Part shown: one piece after another, positions 8,515 to 17,114 of the stretch
How the letters are laid out: each line of letters begins with the position of its first letter
Position numbering within the stretch: the stretch's first letter is position 1
Assembly: GCA_947629665.1 (NCBI GenBank)
Contig: CANREJ010000014.1
Location: forward strand, 1-32,755
From: an uncultured Clostridia bacterium
GTDB taxonomy: Bacteria > Bacillota > Clostridia > Christensenellales > Borkfalkiaceae
Length of the DNA: 32,755 bases
Direction: 5' to 3'
Notes under the pieces: generated by a model
Databases searched by the model: none
Seen by the model: the letters and a program-made list of their open reading frames with translations, nothing else
Told to the model about the DNA's origin: nothing
Program-made: the position numbers and the translations under genes

Positions 8515-9195
8515 ATGCGTAAAAATGGTTCAAAATTCATATCCATAAAGCAATATCGCGCCGGTGATCTCTGTATATTTACCGCTTTGGCGGCCATAAC
8601 CGAATTGGTTTGTTACTTTTCCCGTTTCTGGTTCTCGTCCGCCGCTATATATACTTTAAACTTAATGCTTCCGTTAATAACTCTCATAATCGTTCGATGG
8701 GGATGGTGGGGAGTTTTTGTTGCGGTGTTTGAAGGCGTTCTGTACGCCGCAATCCGCGGCGGCGCCTGGCAGACCTACATAATAATGGTTGTAAGCAACG
8801 CCGCCATAGCCGCAGAGCTTCTGTTTATAAAACTGATAAAGAACGAACGGCTTTACAAGCATTGGTATTGGGCGTTCCTGCTGGTACTTACGGGCTGGGT
8901 TGCGGTAAATTTCGTAAGAGCGGGCTTATCGGCAATATTTTATAAAGACTTCGTAACACAGCTTGCAACCATGTTCGGGTTTTCCGACGGCGGCCTTCTG
9001 GCGCTTGTGATGGGCGAAATAATAATACTTGTTCTGCGCAGGCTGGACGGAATGGTGGAAAACCAGAAGGGCTACCTTCTGCGGCTCAAAAAGGAGCGGG
9101 AGGAAGAGGCCCGCCGCGACACGTTCGGGGATGAGCCGATAGATTTGGACGACGAAACGCTATCCATTCTCAACAAGCGGACGGACGATTTGTAA
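8515..9195 (+). CDS. Six-TM membrane protein resembling an ECF S component
   Basis: The product has 226 residues and about six hydrophobic segments (near 18-35, 45-60, 64-80, 86-107, 116-135 and 155-175), followed by a charged cytoplasmic tail (177-226) rich in Lys, Glu and Asp. The RWGWWGVFVAVFEGVLYA stretch (61-78) resembles the loop and helix of substrate-binding ECF S components. No ECF energising genes are nearby. The ribosome binding site before the ATG is weak. As first gene of the transporter operon it may be an accessory subunit of the sugar importer or a stand-alone transporter. Family assignment is tentative; the membrane topology is clear. Confidence 0.7.
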   Translation: MRKNGSKFISIKQYRAGDLCIFTALAAITELVCYFSRFWFSSAAIYTLNLMLPLITLIIVRWGWWGVFVAVFEGVLYAAIRGGAWQTYIIMVVSNAAIAAELLFIKLIKNERLYKHWYWAFLLVLTGWVAVNFVRAGLSAIFYKDFVTQLATMFGFSDGGLLALVMGEIIILVLRRLDGMVENQKGYLLRLKKEREEEARRDTFGDEPIDLDDETLSILNKRTDDL

Positions 9196-9250
9196 ACGGC
9201 AATAAACCGCAATAAATAAATGTGATAAAATTCCAAAAAAATTATAGATT

Positions 9251-9344
9251 GGAAGGGCGCCCTTCCGTATAATCGCTGCTTTGCAGTGATTATACGGAAG
9301 GGCGCCCTTCCGTATAATCGCTGCTTTGCAGTGATTATACGGAA
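9251..9344. repeat. 45-bp tandem hairpin duplication
   Basis: Two identical 45-bp units, 9251-9295 and 9296-9340, are followed by a final GGAA. Each contains a hairpin with a 17-bp stem and a 3-nt TTT loop, starting TTCCGTATAATC and ending GATTATACGGAA; the only imperfection becomes a G-U pair in RNA. The GGAAGGGCGCCCTTCC at each unit start is itself a perfect 16-bp palindrome, so alternative folds are possible. The unit is 15 codons long and keeps the downstream frame open. Confidence 0.9.
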
Positions 9345-9363
9345 ACATTTAACAGGAAAGGAC

Positions 9364-9537
9364 ATAGCAAAAAAAGAATATCCCGACGACGGAAGAACAA
9401 TTATAAATATGAACGTCGAGGGGTTCGGGTGGTACAAACCGGAAGAGGAGCAAAAGGCAGGCAAGTCGCTTGCAGGAAAATCCCGAAAGGAGAAAAAGAA
9501 AATCTTTCGCTCCACAAGGTTTTATATAAAAAAATAA
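9364..9537 (+). CDS. Small conserved-looking soluble protein, start uncertain
   Basis: This is a short basic protein of about 57 residues: AKKEYPDDGRTIINMNVEG, then GWYKPEEE, a Lys-rich linker and a basic C terminus. From memory, short proteins with a KKEYPDDxGRTI start occur in Clostridia, usually beginning MAKKEYPDD; I cannot check this here. At the expected position the codon is ATA (9364-9366), preceded by AGGAAAGG at good spacing. The in-frame alternatives are GTG at 9286 or 9331, both inside the hairpin repeat without a Shine-Dalgarno, or ATG at 9409, also without one and cutting off the motif. The gene may therefore be impaired or start unusually. It sits between the ECF-S-like gene and the ABC permease. 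Confidence 0.55.
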   Translation: MAKKEYPDDGRTIINMNVEGFGWYKPEEEQKAGKSLAGKSRKEKKKIFRSTRFYIKK

Positions 9538-9571
9538 GGAGGAAAATTTTTCCAAATGGAGGGCAACTTTA

Positions 9572-10675
9572 ATGTTTAAACTATTGAAGTATGACGACTT
9601 TTTGGAACGCGATGAGGTAAGCGGCGCTTATAGGATGTCATCCGAGCAGAGTGTGCGCGACGAAACGGAAAAGAACAAATGGAAAAACGCGGGATTCAAT
9701 CTGTTAAAAGATTGGCGTTTGTACATAATGCTCGTTCCCATGATTTTCGTTTACATATTCTGGAAGTACATGCCCCTGTACGAACTCGTAGCTGTTTTCA
9801 AACAGGGTGAAGAAGTTGAAGCGCTCGACCGTGCCTGGGCAGGGTTCGAGAACTTCAAGTACATTTTCGGTATCGGCGTTTACAAGGGTAACTACCACAC
9901 CAACTTGTTCTGGATGGCTTTCAGAAACACGTTCATATTGTCTTTCTACGGGCTTTTGTTCGGTTTCCCGTTCCCCATCATACTTGCGCTCTTCTTCAAT
10001 GAAATCCGCTCCAATGTGCTAAGGTCCATACTGCAAGTTTGCGTGTATCTTCCCAAATTCCTGTCCACCGTTGTTGTAACGTCCCTGTTGCTGGCGTTGT
10101 TCCGCGGTTCCGATGTGGCTCAGGGTCAGGAACTCGGCGCAGTATCGCGCGTGCTGGTGGCAATCATAGGTTCGGACAGGTTCCGATCGGAGGCCGCGGG
10201 CGGTCTGTTCTATTCGGCAACCTATTTCAGAGCTCTGTATGAGATTTCAAACGCATGGGAGGCCGCGGGCTACGGCTCCATAGTGTACTTTGCGGCGGTA
10301 ATTTCCATTTCGCCCACGTCCTATGAGGCGGCTCAGATAGACGGCGCGGGCAAAATGCAGCAAATGCGCTACGTGGTTATCCCCAACATACTCTCGACCG
10401 TTGTTATAATGCTTATAATGAAGATAGGCTCGCTCCTTTCCGTAGGCTACGAAAAGCTCTACCTGTTGAACCCCGCTCTTGACCAGCAGGGCAACTACGA
10501 GGCGGCAACCGTTGTATCCACCTTGGCGAACGCGTTGTCATCGGGCGAAGGCACATCCAAGACCACGGCTGCCTACGGTATGGCGGCAGAAATGACCAAC
10601 AACCTCATAGGTATGATTTTGGTAATAGGCGCAAACGCAGTTGCAAAGCGCGCTGCCAACGTATCGTTGTATTAA
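9572..10675 (+). CDS. ABC sugar permease, LplB type
   Basis: This 367-residue membrane permease belongs to the LplB branch of CUT1 importers for complex oligosaccharides. After a 45-residue cytoplasmic N terminus comes the first membrane segment and FWKYMPLYELVAVF, matching the usual YxPMYG start of the family. The EAA loop, SYEAAQIDGAGKMQQM, contacts the ATPase. It is about 50 residues longer than usual because of the N-terminal extension and an insert near residues 175-225 containing LGAVSRVLVAIIGSDRFR. GGAGGG precedes the ATG by eight bases. It is paired with the permease gene 12 bp downstream. Confidence 0.93.
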   Translation: MFKLLKYDDFLERDEVSGAYRMSSEQSVRDETEKNKWKNAGFNLLKDWRLYIMLVPMIFVYIFWKYMPLYELVAVFKQGEEVEALDRAWAGFENFKYIFGIGVYKGNYHTNLFWMAFRNTFILSFYGLLFGFPFPIILALFFNEIRSNVLRSILQVCVYLPKFLSTVVVTSLLLALFRGSDVAQGQELGAVSRVLVAIIGSDRFRSEAAGGLFYSATYFRALYEISNAWEAAGYGSIVYFAAVISISPTSYEAAQIDGAGKMQQMRYVVIPNILSTVVIMLIMKIGSLLSVGYEKLYLLNPALDQQGNYEAATVVSTLANALSSGEGTSKTTAAYGMAAEMTNNLIGMILVIGANAVAKRAANVSLY

Positions 10676-10687
10676 GGAGAAACGCGT

Positions 10688-11671
10688 ATGAAAAGAAAAA
10701 TGGAAGTAAGCGAACTTATCTTCAAGATAATTTCGTACGTATTTTTGATATTGTTTGCTTTAATGTGCGTATATCCCATGATATTCGTGCTTGTGGCAAC
10801 CTTCTCCGACCCGATAGCGGTAAACAACAACCTCGTTACCCTGTGGCCCACTTCCCAATCGGGCGGGCTCGGCTTCTCCGGTAACGCCTTCTCGGTTATA
10901 GTTCAAAGCAGTCAGTTCTGGATTTACTATTCCAACACCTTCTTTGTAACCTTCCTGGGAACGTTGTGGTCCATGTTCTTCACAATATTTGCGGCGTACG
11001 CGCTCTCCAAGCGCAGACTCATGGGCAGGCACGCCTGGAACTTCTTCCTCGTGTTCACCATGTGGTTCTCCGCAGGTATAGTTGCATCCTTCAACAACTT
11101 CCAGAGAACGGGCGAAATTTTTGCCAGAATCACCGGCAGCGGCACCAGCATGTACGATATCGACCTTAAATGGCTCGTCGTTATAGCAATGGGCGCCAAT
11201 GCAACCAACCTCATCCTTTTGAGAAACGCCTTCGAGGGCGTTCCCTCCGAGATAGAGGAAGCGGCAAGAATAGACGGCGCAACCGAATTCCAGATTCTGT
11301 GGCAGGTATATATCCCCATGAGCAAAGCTACCATCGCAACCGTTGCATTGTTCTTCGGTGTAGGTAGGTGGAACGGCTACTTCTGGTCGTATAGGATCAT
11401 GGGTCAAGGCCAAAAGTACAACTGGCCCGTACAGGTTTATATAAGGGACTTCATTTCGTTATATACTGGTCTCACGGGCGGCGAGTTCGATTTGGAAACG
11501 CTTTCAAAGAATAAACCGCCTCACGGCGTTGATTGGGATCAACGCACGGGTAACGCAACTGCCGTTGCCTATGCAATGGTACTTCTTTCCATAATTCCCA
11601 TTCTGGTTGTTTATCCCTTCGTGCAAAAGTACTTTGCAAAGGGCGTCAACATGGGCGGCGTAAAGGAATAA
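10688..11671 (+). CDS. ABC sugar permease, YtcP type
   Basis: This 327-residue second permease forms a heterodimer with the preceding gene product. YPMIFVLVATFSDP near residues 24-37 and the EAA loop EIEEAARIDGATEFQILWQ (about 181-199) are typical of the YtcP/AraQ branch. The C terminus, PFVQKYFAKGVNMGGVKE, is the standard ending of the family. AAGGAG precedes the ATG. Members usually work with LplB-type partners and a lipoprotein binding protein, as here. Confidence 0.94.
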   Translation: MKRKMEVSELIFKIISYVFLILFALMCVYPMIFVLVATFSDPIAVNNNLVTLWPTSQSGGLGFSGNAFSVIVQSSQFWIYYSNTFFVTFLGTLWSMFFTIFAAYALSKRRLMGRHAWNFFLVFTMWFSAGIVASFNNFQRTGEIFARITGSGTSMYDIDLKWLVVIAMGANATNLILLRNAFEGVPSEIEEAARIDGATEFQILWQVYIPMSKATIATVALFFGVGRWNGYFWSYRIMGQGQKYNWPVQVYIRDFISLYTGLTGGEFDLETLSKNKPPHGVDWDQRTGNATAVAYAMVLLSIIPILVVYPFVQKYFAKGVNMGGVKE

Positions 11672-11683
11672 TAAAGGTTTTGT

Positions 11684-11698
11684 GCGGGCTTTGCCCGT
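11684..11698 (+). terminator. Small intercistronic hairpin
   Basis: CGGGC-TTT-GCCCG (11685-11697) lies in the 67-bp gap between the permease and binding-protein genes. There is no U tract, so it is more likely a processing or stability element than a terminator. Confidence 0.35.
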
Positions 11699-11738
11699 CA
11701 TAATAAAAAATTTATAAATAATTATAAGGAGAAAAATA

Positions 11739-14567
11739 ATGAACAAAACAAAGAAAATTGCGTTTGCTGCGGTTTCCTTCGTAATGGCCGGAACGCTGGT
11801 AGGCTCCATGACGGCCTGCGGTCCCAAAGGCCCCAAGGGACCCGCAATCGATAACACAATTGAAATCATCGAGTATGAGCCGGGCACAAAGGTAACCGTT
11901 GCCTTGGGTTATGACGGTGATACAACCAAGATTTCATTCGACACAACCACATTGCCTTTGAAAAACCCCGATGGTTCGGCGGCAGGCACCGAAATTAAGC
12001 TCCCCGACGGCAAAACCTATCAAAAGGGCGCTTTAAAGCCCATTTGGCAGAACTATCAGGAAGCTCTCAATATCCAAATAGTGGATAAGTGGGAAGGCAA
12101 GGACGCAAAGCTCGACCTGTATACCCAGCTCGGCCTTCAAAACTATGATATTATAGGCGCATCCGACCTCAACTCCATACAGACGGCCATCGACGCGGGC
12201 AGCCTTTTGGATTTGTCCAAGTACATGAACAACATGCCCAACCTCCGTCATTTCCTTGACAGCAACGCTCTTGCAGAGCTGGGCACCCTGTCCGATACCG
12301 AAACGGGCGCTATCTACTACTCGCCCTACTATGCAGGTATGAACGACGCCGAAAGATACAACCTGTTCAGAAAGGACTATGTTTCCGAGTTGCTTGACTA
12401 CGCTAACCTTTCGCAGGCTTCATCAAAGAACGGCGGCACAATAACCTTCAAGGCTCAGGCCGACGCAAAGAAGGGACTTAATCTTGGTAACCGTACCACA
12501 CAGGAAACCTACGATGGTACAAAGGCTAGTATCGAATCCTATATGGGCAAGACGGGTTCCTATGTTGTTAAGACAACCGATCCCTCCGATATTTTAAAGA
12601 CCGTTTGGGTAAAGGTTGACTACGACGCGGCTCTGGCGGCCGCCAAGGACGCAAGCTCTGCTCTCGGCAAGGCAATCTCCGACGCCGCAGGTTCTACCTA
12701 TAACGGCACCAGCGGCAACATAGTTGAGTTGCAGAACTTTGCAATCAACGCCAAGAGCGGCGAATTGAAGGGCGAACATCTCCTCAACATTCTCCGCGAA
12801 TATATAAAGGTAGCTTACAAGTGGGCGGACAGCGAAAACGCAACCGAGTGGAGCCAGTTCTACGGCTCAACCGTAAAGGGTCAAACCACGAAGCTCAGCG
12901 ACCTGTTCAATGCCACATACGCGGCTTGGGACGTTGATACCTATGCCGCAATAGGCAGGGTATTCGTAACTTGCGGCAACTTCCTCGGTTCGCACCAAGC
13001 ACAGACCAGCAAGGATACCAACGAAGGCGCTTCCACTTGGCTGTATGTTCCCCGTACGGGTTTCACAAACAGAACCACGCGTAACACGGCCATGATCGGC
13101 GAACTCTACGGCGTGCGCGGCATGGAGTCCATGAACTATCTCGATAGCTCCGGTAACTTCCGTGAAACCCGGTTCAACGTAAGCACTTGGGACGCGCTCA
13201 CAAGGTTCAGCGCATTCCACACCGAAGGCCTTGTTCCTTCTTTCAATGCAAACTCCGCGAAAGGTGAAACAGGTTCGTTCGGTGGCGCTTCCTCCAACAG
13301 TGGCTATGATGGTGTACCTGGACATTTCCAGGGTCTTTCCTCCAACGACTTCGTTCACACTCAGACAGTCGGTACGGCAGACGCAACCAAAGACGGCAGA
13401 GTAGAAACTACCGAGGGTTACAACTGGACTTGCGTGGTTACCCCCGTTTCCAAGTGGCTCACCAACGATACTTCCACATATAATGCCAACAACGGCGCGC
13501 TCACAACCAACGATAAGCCCCTTGCAGAGCGCAATGCCAGCGACATCACGGTTATGAGATTCACCGAGAGCGCTTTGAAGCTCAAGACCGGCGGCCTTGT
13601 AATACCTGCGGCTGTTGCACAGGATCAAAACAGGCTCGGTGCGGCTCTTGCCCTTATGGATTATATCTACTCTCCCGATGGCCTTACGCTAACGACCTTC
13701 GGCGACCGTTCGGATACGGATAACCTCACCGGCAGCGACAGCGCGGGCTACACCACAACCAACAACGGCTGGTGGTACGGCGAACCCGTAACCAAGCTCA
13801 ACATCAACGGCAGGGAAACGGATGTATCCAATATGTCCATGCCCGAACTGTATGACCTCGGCGTAGTTACAACTTACGACAACGGCAAACAGTACACCAT
13901 GACCCCCGAATATCAGGGCTATGCTCTCGTATATAAGAACAAGCTCTATCGCACCGGTACCGACGGCGCCAACACCGAATATCCTAACGGCTACGTTTAC
14001 AACGGCGTTATGACCCCTTACTACACCCGTGCGGTTCGTCAACTTGTTTTAACCAACACGCCCGTAAACGGTTACAAAAACGATGGCGCGGCAATGTCCA
14101 ACACCAACGTACAGAACTTGCTCCTCGGCGCAGAGAGCCACGGTATTTTGAACAACTCGGCAATGGTTCAGCTCTGCAACGATATGGCTGTAAAGGGCTT
14201 CGATATCTTCGGCGCGGCATTAGGTAACGGCGCAACCCGCACGGTTGAGCAGGCAATAGGCGATAACCCTTGGTACACCTGCGCTCCCAGCATCACCCTT
14301 CCCAAGTCCGCATCCGATACTATCAACACCTATGCAGACTTCACGGCGCTCTTCAAGACAGGTAGCGATCTTACCAACTACTTCATCCTTGAAGTTGCGG
14401 CTTACGGTGCAAACGCAGGCTTCGGCGACTTCGGCGCCGTAGCTAAAACGGGTGATGTAAGCAGTCCTTCTGCAATAGTTACCTACCTCAAGAGCATAGC
14501 TCCTCAGTATGAATCTTTGAGGAATGCGGCTTGGCAGGAGCTGTACACCTATTACGTAAACAAATAA
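11739..14567 (+). CDS. Large ABC solute-binding lipoprotein
   Basis: This 942-residue extracellular binding protein serves the upstream permeases. A lysine-rich start, a hydrophobic stretch and GSMTAC with Cys27 form a lipoprotein signal, so it should be anchored on the outer face of the membrane. ALKPIWQNYQEALNIQIVDKW (about residues 88-108) is typical of the N-terminal lobe of LplA-type proteins, but quoted only as a landmark. At 942 residues it is nearly twice the usual 450-560, with large inserts rich in Thr, Asn, Gly and Tyr across the middle. A larger or more complex ligand, such as a branched pectic oligosaccharide, is inferred. ATAAGGAG provides a strong ribosome binding site. Confidence 0.88.
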   Translation: MNKTKKIAFAAVSFVMAGTLVGSMTACGPKGPKGPAIDNTIEIIEYEPGTKVTVALGYDGDTTKISFDTTTLPLKNPDGSAAGTEIKLPDGKTYQKGALKPIWQNYQEALNIQIVDKWEGKDAKLDLYTQLGLQNYDIIGASDLNSIQTAIDAGSLLDLSKYMNNMPNLRHFLDSNALAELGTLSDTETGAIYYSPYYAGMNDAERYNLFRKDYVSELLDYANLSQASSKNGGTITFKAQADAKKGLNLGNRTTQETYDGTKASIESYMGKTGSYVVKTTDPSDILKTVWVKVDYDAALAAAKDASSALGKAISDAAGSTYNGTSGNIVELQNFAINAKSGELKGEHLLNILREYIKVAYKWADSENATEWSQFYGSTVKGQTTKLSDLFNATYAAWDVDTYAAIGRVFVTCGNFLGSHQAQTSKDTNEGASTWLYVPRTGFTNRTTRNTAMIGELYGVRGMESMNYLDSSGNFRETRFNVSTWDALTRFSAFHTEGLVPSFNANSAKGETGSFGGASSNSGYDGVPGHFQGLSSNDFVHTQTVGTADATKDGRVETTEGYNWTCVVTPVSKWLTNDTSTYNANNGALTTNDKPLAERNASDITVMRFTESALKLKTGGLVIPAAVAQDQNRLGAALALMDYIYSPDGLTLTTFGDRSDTDNLTGSDSAGYTTTNNGWWYGEPVTKLNINGRETDVSNMSMPELYDLGVVTTYDNGKQYTMTPEYQGYALVYKNKLYRTGTDGANTEYPNGYVYNGVMTPYYTRAVRQLVLTNTPVNGYKNDGAAMSNTNVQNLLLGAESHGILNNSAMVQLCNDMAVKGFDIFGAALGNGATRTVEQAIGDNPWYTCAPSITLPKSASDTINTYADFTALFKTGSDLTNYFILEVAAYGANAGFGDFGAVAKTGDVSSPSAIVTYLKSIAPQYESLRNAAWQELYTYYVNK

Positions 14568-14613
14568 GTTACAGTAAAACGCTTTTCTCGGGCGTAAAAA
14601 AAACAAATTAACG

Positions 14614-14650
14614 TTACTTGCCGCCCGCTTTCGGGCGGGCGGCAAAGTAA
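14614..14650 (+). terminator. Strong hairpin after the binding-protein gene
   Basis: TTACTT-GCCGCCCGC pairs with the mirrored arm ending GGCAAAGTAA, giving a stem of about 15 bp with one bulge. No T tract follows, and the next gene begins 20 bp later. It probably protects the 3' end of the binding-protein mRNA, raising its level over downstream genes, rather than ending transcription. Confidence 0.55.
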
Positions 14651-14669
14651 ACGGATAAACGGGGAAACA

Positions 14670-15404
14670 ATGAAAACTCAAATTAAATTTCAAAAAATTC
14701 TGTTTTTGGTTACGCTGATTTTGGCGGCTTTAAGCCTTGTATACGGCTTTGCCTTCTGCACGGGGTCGCTCAGCTATGCCTTTGCCGCAAGGTCGGGGCA
14801 GTTCAGCTCTCCTCTTAGAAAGGACCCCATAGGCGCCGACGCGCTCTTTACCTTTGTTATAGGCAAGGAGTATGTGAATAACACCTGGACGGCTACGGCA
14901 ACGGGCTTTAACGATCTTATAGTTATCCTCGGCGTTGTATTTGTTGTTTTGGCGGCGTTGCAGTTCTTCTTTGCAACCAACAGCCGCCGCAACTACTACA
15001 TAACCAACTACATTTCCGTGGGCGTGCTTGCTGTATTCGGCATTGTTTTGGCGGCGATAGGTTTCTGGGGCGTAGCCCGCACCGAATCCCTGTTCGGCGC
15101 TCTGGACTTTGAAAGATATAAGTCCGTTTATGACGGCGTTACAACGGCAAAGGAACAGATTGCACAGGGCATGCCCAACGTAACTGTTCCCATAGGTTGG
15201 GAAAAATATTCCGACTCCCACGCAATATTTATCATCGGCTATGTTCTCTATGCCGTGGTAATAGTGGACGCGGTTATGCTTGTTCTCAACACGGTTTGGA
15301 AGACTTTGCTCATGAAGGGCGAAAAGGCTCTTCTTGCGCAGGGCGCCGCAACACCGCTTGAAGAAAATAAGGTAGAGGAGGCAGTAAATGGAGAAGCCGT
15401 CTGA
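14670..15404 (+). CDS. Four-TM membrane protein, transporter-operon accessory (1)
   Basis: I do not recognise a family for this 244-residue protein. Hydrophobic segments lie near residues 8-30, 80-101, 110-133 and 186-210, separated by two polar loops of about 50 residues that should face outside, and followed by a charged cytoplasmic tail ending in Glu-rich sequence. It starts 102 bp after the binding-protein gene, behind a hairpin, and overlaps the next gene by 17 bp. Its place between the binding-protein and ATPase genes suggests a role with the importer. Confidence 0.8.
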   Translation: MKTQIKFQKILFLVTLILAALSLVYGFAFCTGSLSYAFAARSGQFSSPLRKDPIGADALFTFVIGKEYVNNTWTATATGFNDLIVILGVVFVVLAALQFFFATNSRRNYYITNYISVGVLAVFGIVLAAIGFWGVARTESLFGALDFERYKSVYDGVTTAKEQIAQGMPNVTVPIGWEKYSDSHAIFIIGYVLYAVVIVDAVMLVLNTVWKTLLMKGEKALLAQGAATPLEENKVEEAVNGEAV

Positions 15405-16008
15405 AAATCTTAAAATTGTTCGCGACGACATAATGCGCTATAAAAAGAACAAACTCGGCCAGTGGCTCTGCTATGGCGGGTTGGCGTTCGGGTGCTTGTA
15501 TATAATGCTTTTGTATGCATATAACAATTCCACTTTCTACACCGTTTTAATGGGTGCTTCGGTTTTGTATACGCTGGTATTGTTGCTTGCCTCATTCCTG
15601 TGCGCCGAGGGCGTTAAAGTGTACAATAAGCGTTACTGCATTGTACTTTTAATACTTGCCGTGGTTGAATTTGCGCGCATATTTATATACCCCAACATTG
15701 CTTGGAGAGACCAGGCATTTTGGATTACTTTAAACAAAACGCAAGTCGGTAAGGACTACTTCGGTGCGATTCTTTCGCAACCTGCGGCACGTTCTATACT
15801 TATAGTATATCTTGTGCTGTCGACTCTGTTCTACATTGCCGCCGCGGTGTATTCGTACTTTGTATGCGTTCGCCACGAGGCGTTCGAAAAGAGAATCGCC
15901 GAAGGAACGGTTGACGTTGAACTTGCACTCAAAGGCCTCGAAGAAGAGGAACTTGCAGCTGCTGCGGCACAAGAAAGCGCGGCTCCCGCCGCAGAGGAGG
16001 TTCAATAA
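15388..16008 (+). CDS. Four-TM membrane protein, transporter-operon accessory (2)
   Basis: I do not recognise a family for this 206-residue protein. A basic N terminus (residues 1-24) leads into hydrophobic segments near 25-45, 50-73, 80-100 and 134-160. A loop between the third and fourth segments contains YPNIAWRDQAFWI. The cytoplasmic tail is acidic and Ala/Glu-rich. AGGAGG precedes the ATG, which lies inside the end of the previous gene. The TAA overlaps the ATPase ATG (TAATG), so translation of this gene and the ATPase is probably coupled, supporting a shared complex. Confidence 0.8.
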   Translation: MEKPSENLKIVRDDIMRYKKNKLGQWLCYGGLAFGCLYIMLLYAYNNSTFYTVLMGASVLYTLVLLLASFLCAEGVKVYNKRYCIVLLILAVVEFARIFIYPNIAWRDQAFWITLNKTQVGKDYFGAILSQPAARSILIVYLVLSTLFYIAAAVYSYFVCVRHEAFEKRIAEGTVDVELALKGLEEEELAAAAAQESAAPAAEEVQ

Positions 16009-17102
16009 TGCCTTCCGTAAATATACAACATCTGGATAAAATTTATGACGGCGGTGTTCAGGCCGTTTGGGACTTCAATCTCGACATTGACGACGGCGAA
16101 TTTATCGTTTTGGTAGGCCCTTCGGGTTGCGGTAAATCCACAACACTCAGAATGGTTGCCGGTCTTGAAGATATAACCAACGGCACGTTGCTCATCGACG
16201 GGAAAGACTGTACGCGTCTGCCCCCCAAGGACAGGGATATCGCTATGGTTTTCCAGAACTACGCGCTGTACGGTCATATGACTATTTATGAAAACATGGC
16301 TTTCTCGCTCACTTTGAGAAAGGAGAAAAAGGAAGTCATACACAGAAAGGTTATGGCGGCCGCCGAAATCTTGAACCTTAAAGACCAGCTCAACAAAAAG
16401 CCCAAACAGCTTTCCGGCGGTCAAAGGCAAAGGGTTGCAATAGGCAGGGCTATCGTCCGTAACCCCAAAGTTTTCCTCTTTGACGAACCTCTTTCCAACC
16501 TGGACGCAAAACTCCGCGGTTCGATGAGAAGGGAAATGATACTTTTACACCAACGTCTGGGCGCGACGATGATATACGTTACTCACGACCAGACCGAGGC
16601 CTTGACGCTTGCCGACAGAATAGTGTGCATGTCTATGGGCTATGTTCAGCAGATAGGTAAACCCCTCGATTTGTACGAGCATCCCGCAAACACGTTTGTG
16701 GCGACGTTCATAGGGCTTCCTCCCATGAATATGTTCCACGGCACGGTGAAGGGAAACAAGTTTGTAAACGAATTGTTTGAATACAATATTCCTCAGGAAT
16801 ATAGCGAAAAACTTGCAAATTACGACGGCAAAGAGATAATTTTGGGCGTTCGTCCCGAAAATATCGTTTTGGGCGGAAACATCAAGCTGTTTGTGAATAA
16901 CAACGAGAATTTAGGTATGAATACTTTGGTTCACGGCGTTATCGGCGGCAAGCAGAACGTTGTTTGCAAGTTTGCAAGATGGTGCGGTTATAAGTACGGC
17001 GATGAAATCGACATCGGTTTTGACCCTGAGAAAATTCATTTCTTTGAGTTGCCCACCCACGACGAGTCTGGCAGAGAGTTGCCCGGCGTTACGATAGCGT
17101 AA
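16008..17102 (+). CDS. ABC sugar importer ATPase (MsmX/UgpC family)
   Basis: This 364-residue ATPase energises the permease pair. Walker A GPSGCGKST (37-45), LSGGQ (135-139), Walker B VFLFDEP (155-161) and the switch histidine in YVTHDQTEA are all present. A C-terminal TOBE-like region follows, with ILGVRPENIVL as its usual opening. Length and domain order match MsmX/UgpC/MalK proteins. In many Firmicutes one MsmX serves several importers and is encoded elsewhere; here it is inside the operon. GAGGAGG lies upstream. Confidence 0.95.
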   Translation: MPSVNIQHLDKIYDGGVQAVWDFNLDIDDGEFIVLVGPSGCGKSTTLRMVAGLEDITNGTLLIDGKDCTRLPPKDRDIAMVFQNYALYGHMTIYENMAFSLTLRKEKKEVIHRKVMAAAEILNLKDQLNKKPKQLSGGQRQRVAIGRAIVRNPKVFLFDEPLSNLDAKLRGSMRREMILLHQRLGATMIYVTHDQTEALTLADRIVCMSMGYVQQIGKPLDLYEHPANTFVATFIGLPPMNMFHGTVKGNKFVNELFEYNIPQEYSEKLANYDGKEIILGVRPENIVLGGNIKLFVNNNENLGMNTLVHGVIGGKQNVVCKFARWCGYKYGDEIDIGFDPEKIHFFELPTHDESGRELPGVTIA

Positions 17103-17114
17103 GGAGGAAAGACA

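Noticed and set aside
9556-9579. Seven-codon leader peptide (MEGNFNV) overlapping the LplB-type permease start
   Set aside because: It has an ATG after AAGGAGG at long spacing, but the length and content give no sign of function; it may be chance.
12867-13628. 253-residue ORF opposite the binding-protein gene
   Set aside because: Antisense shadow of a well-supported lipoprotein gene, with no recognisable domain.
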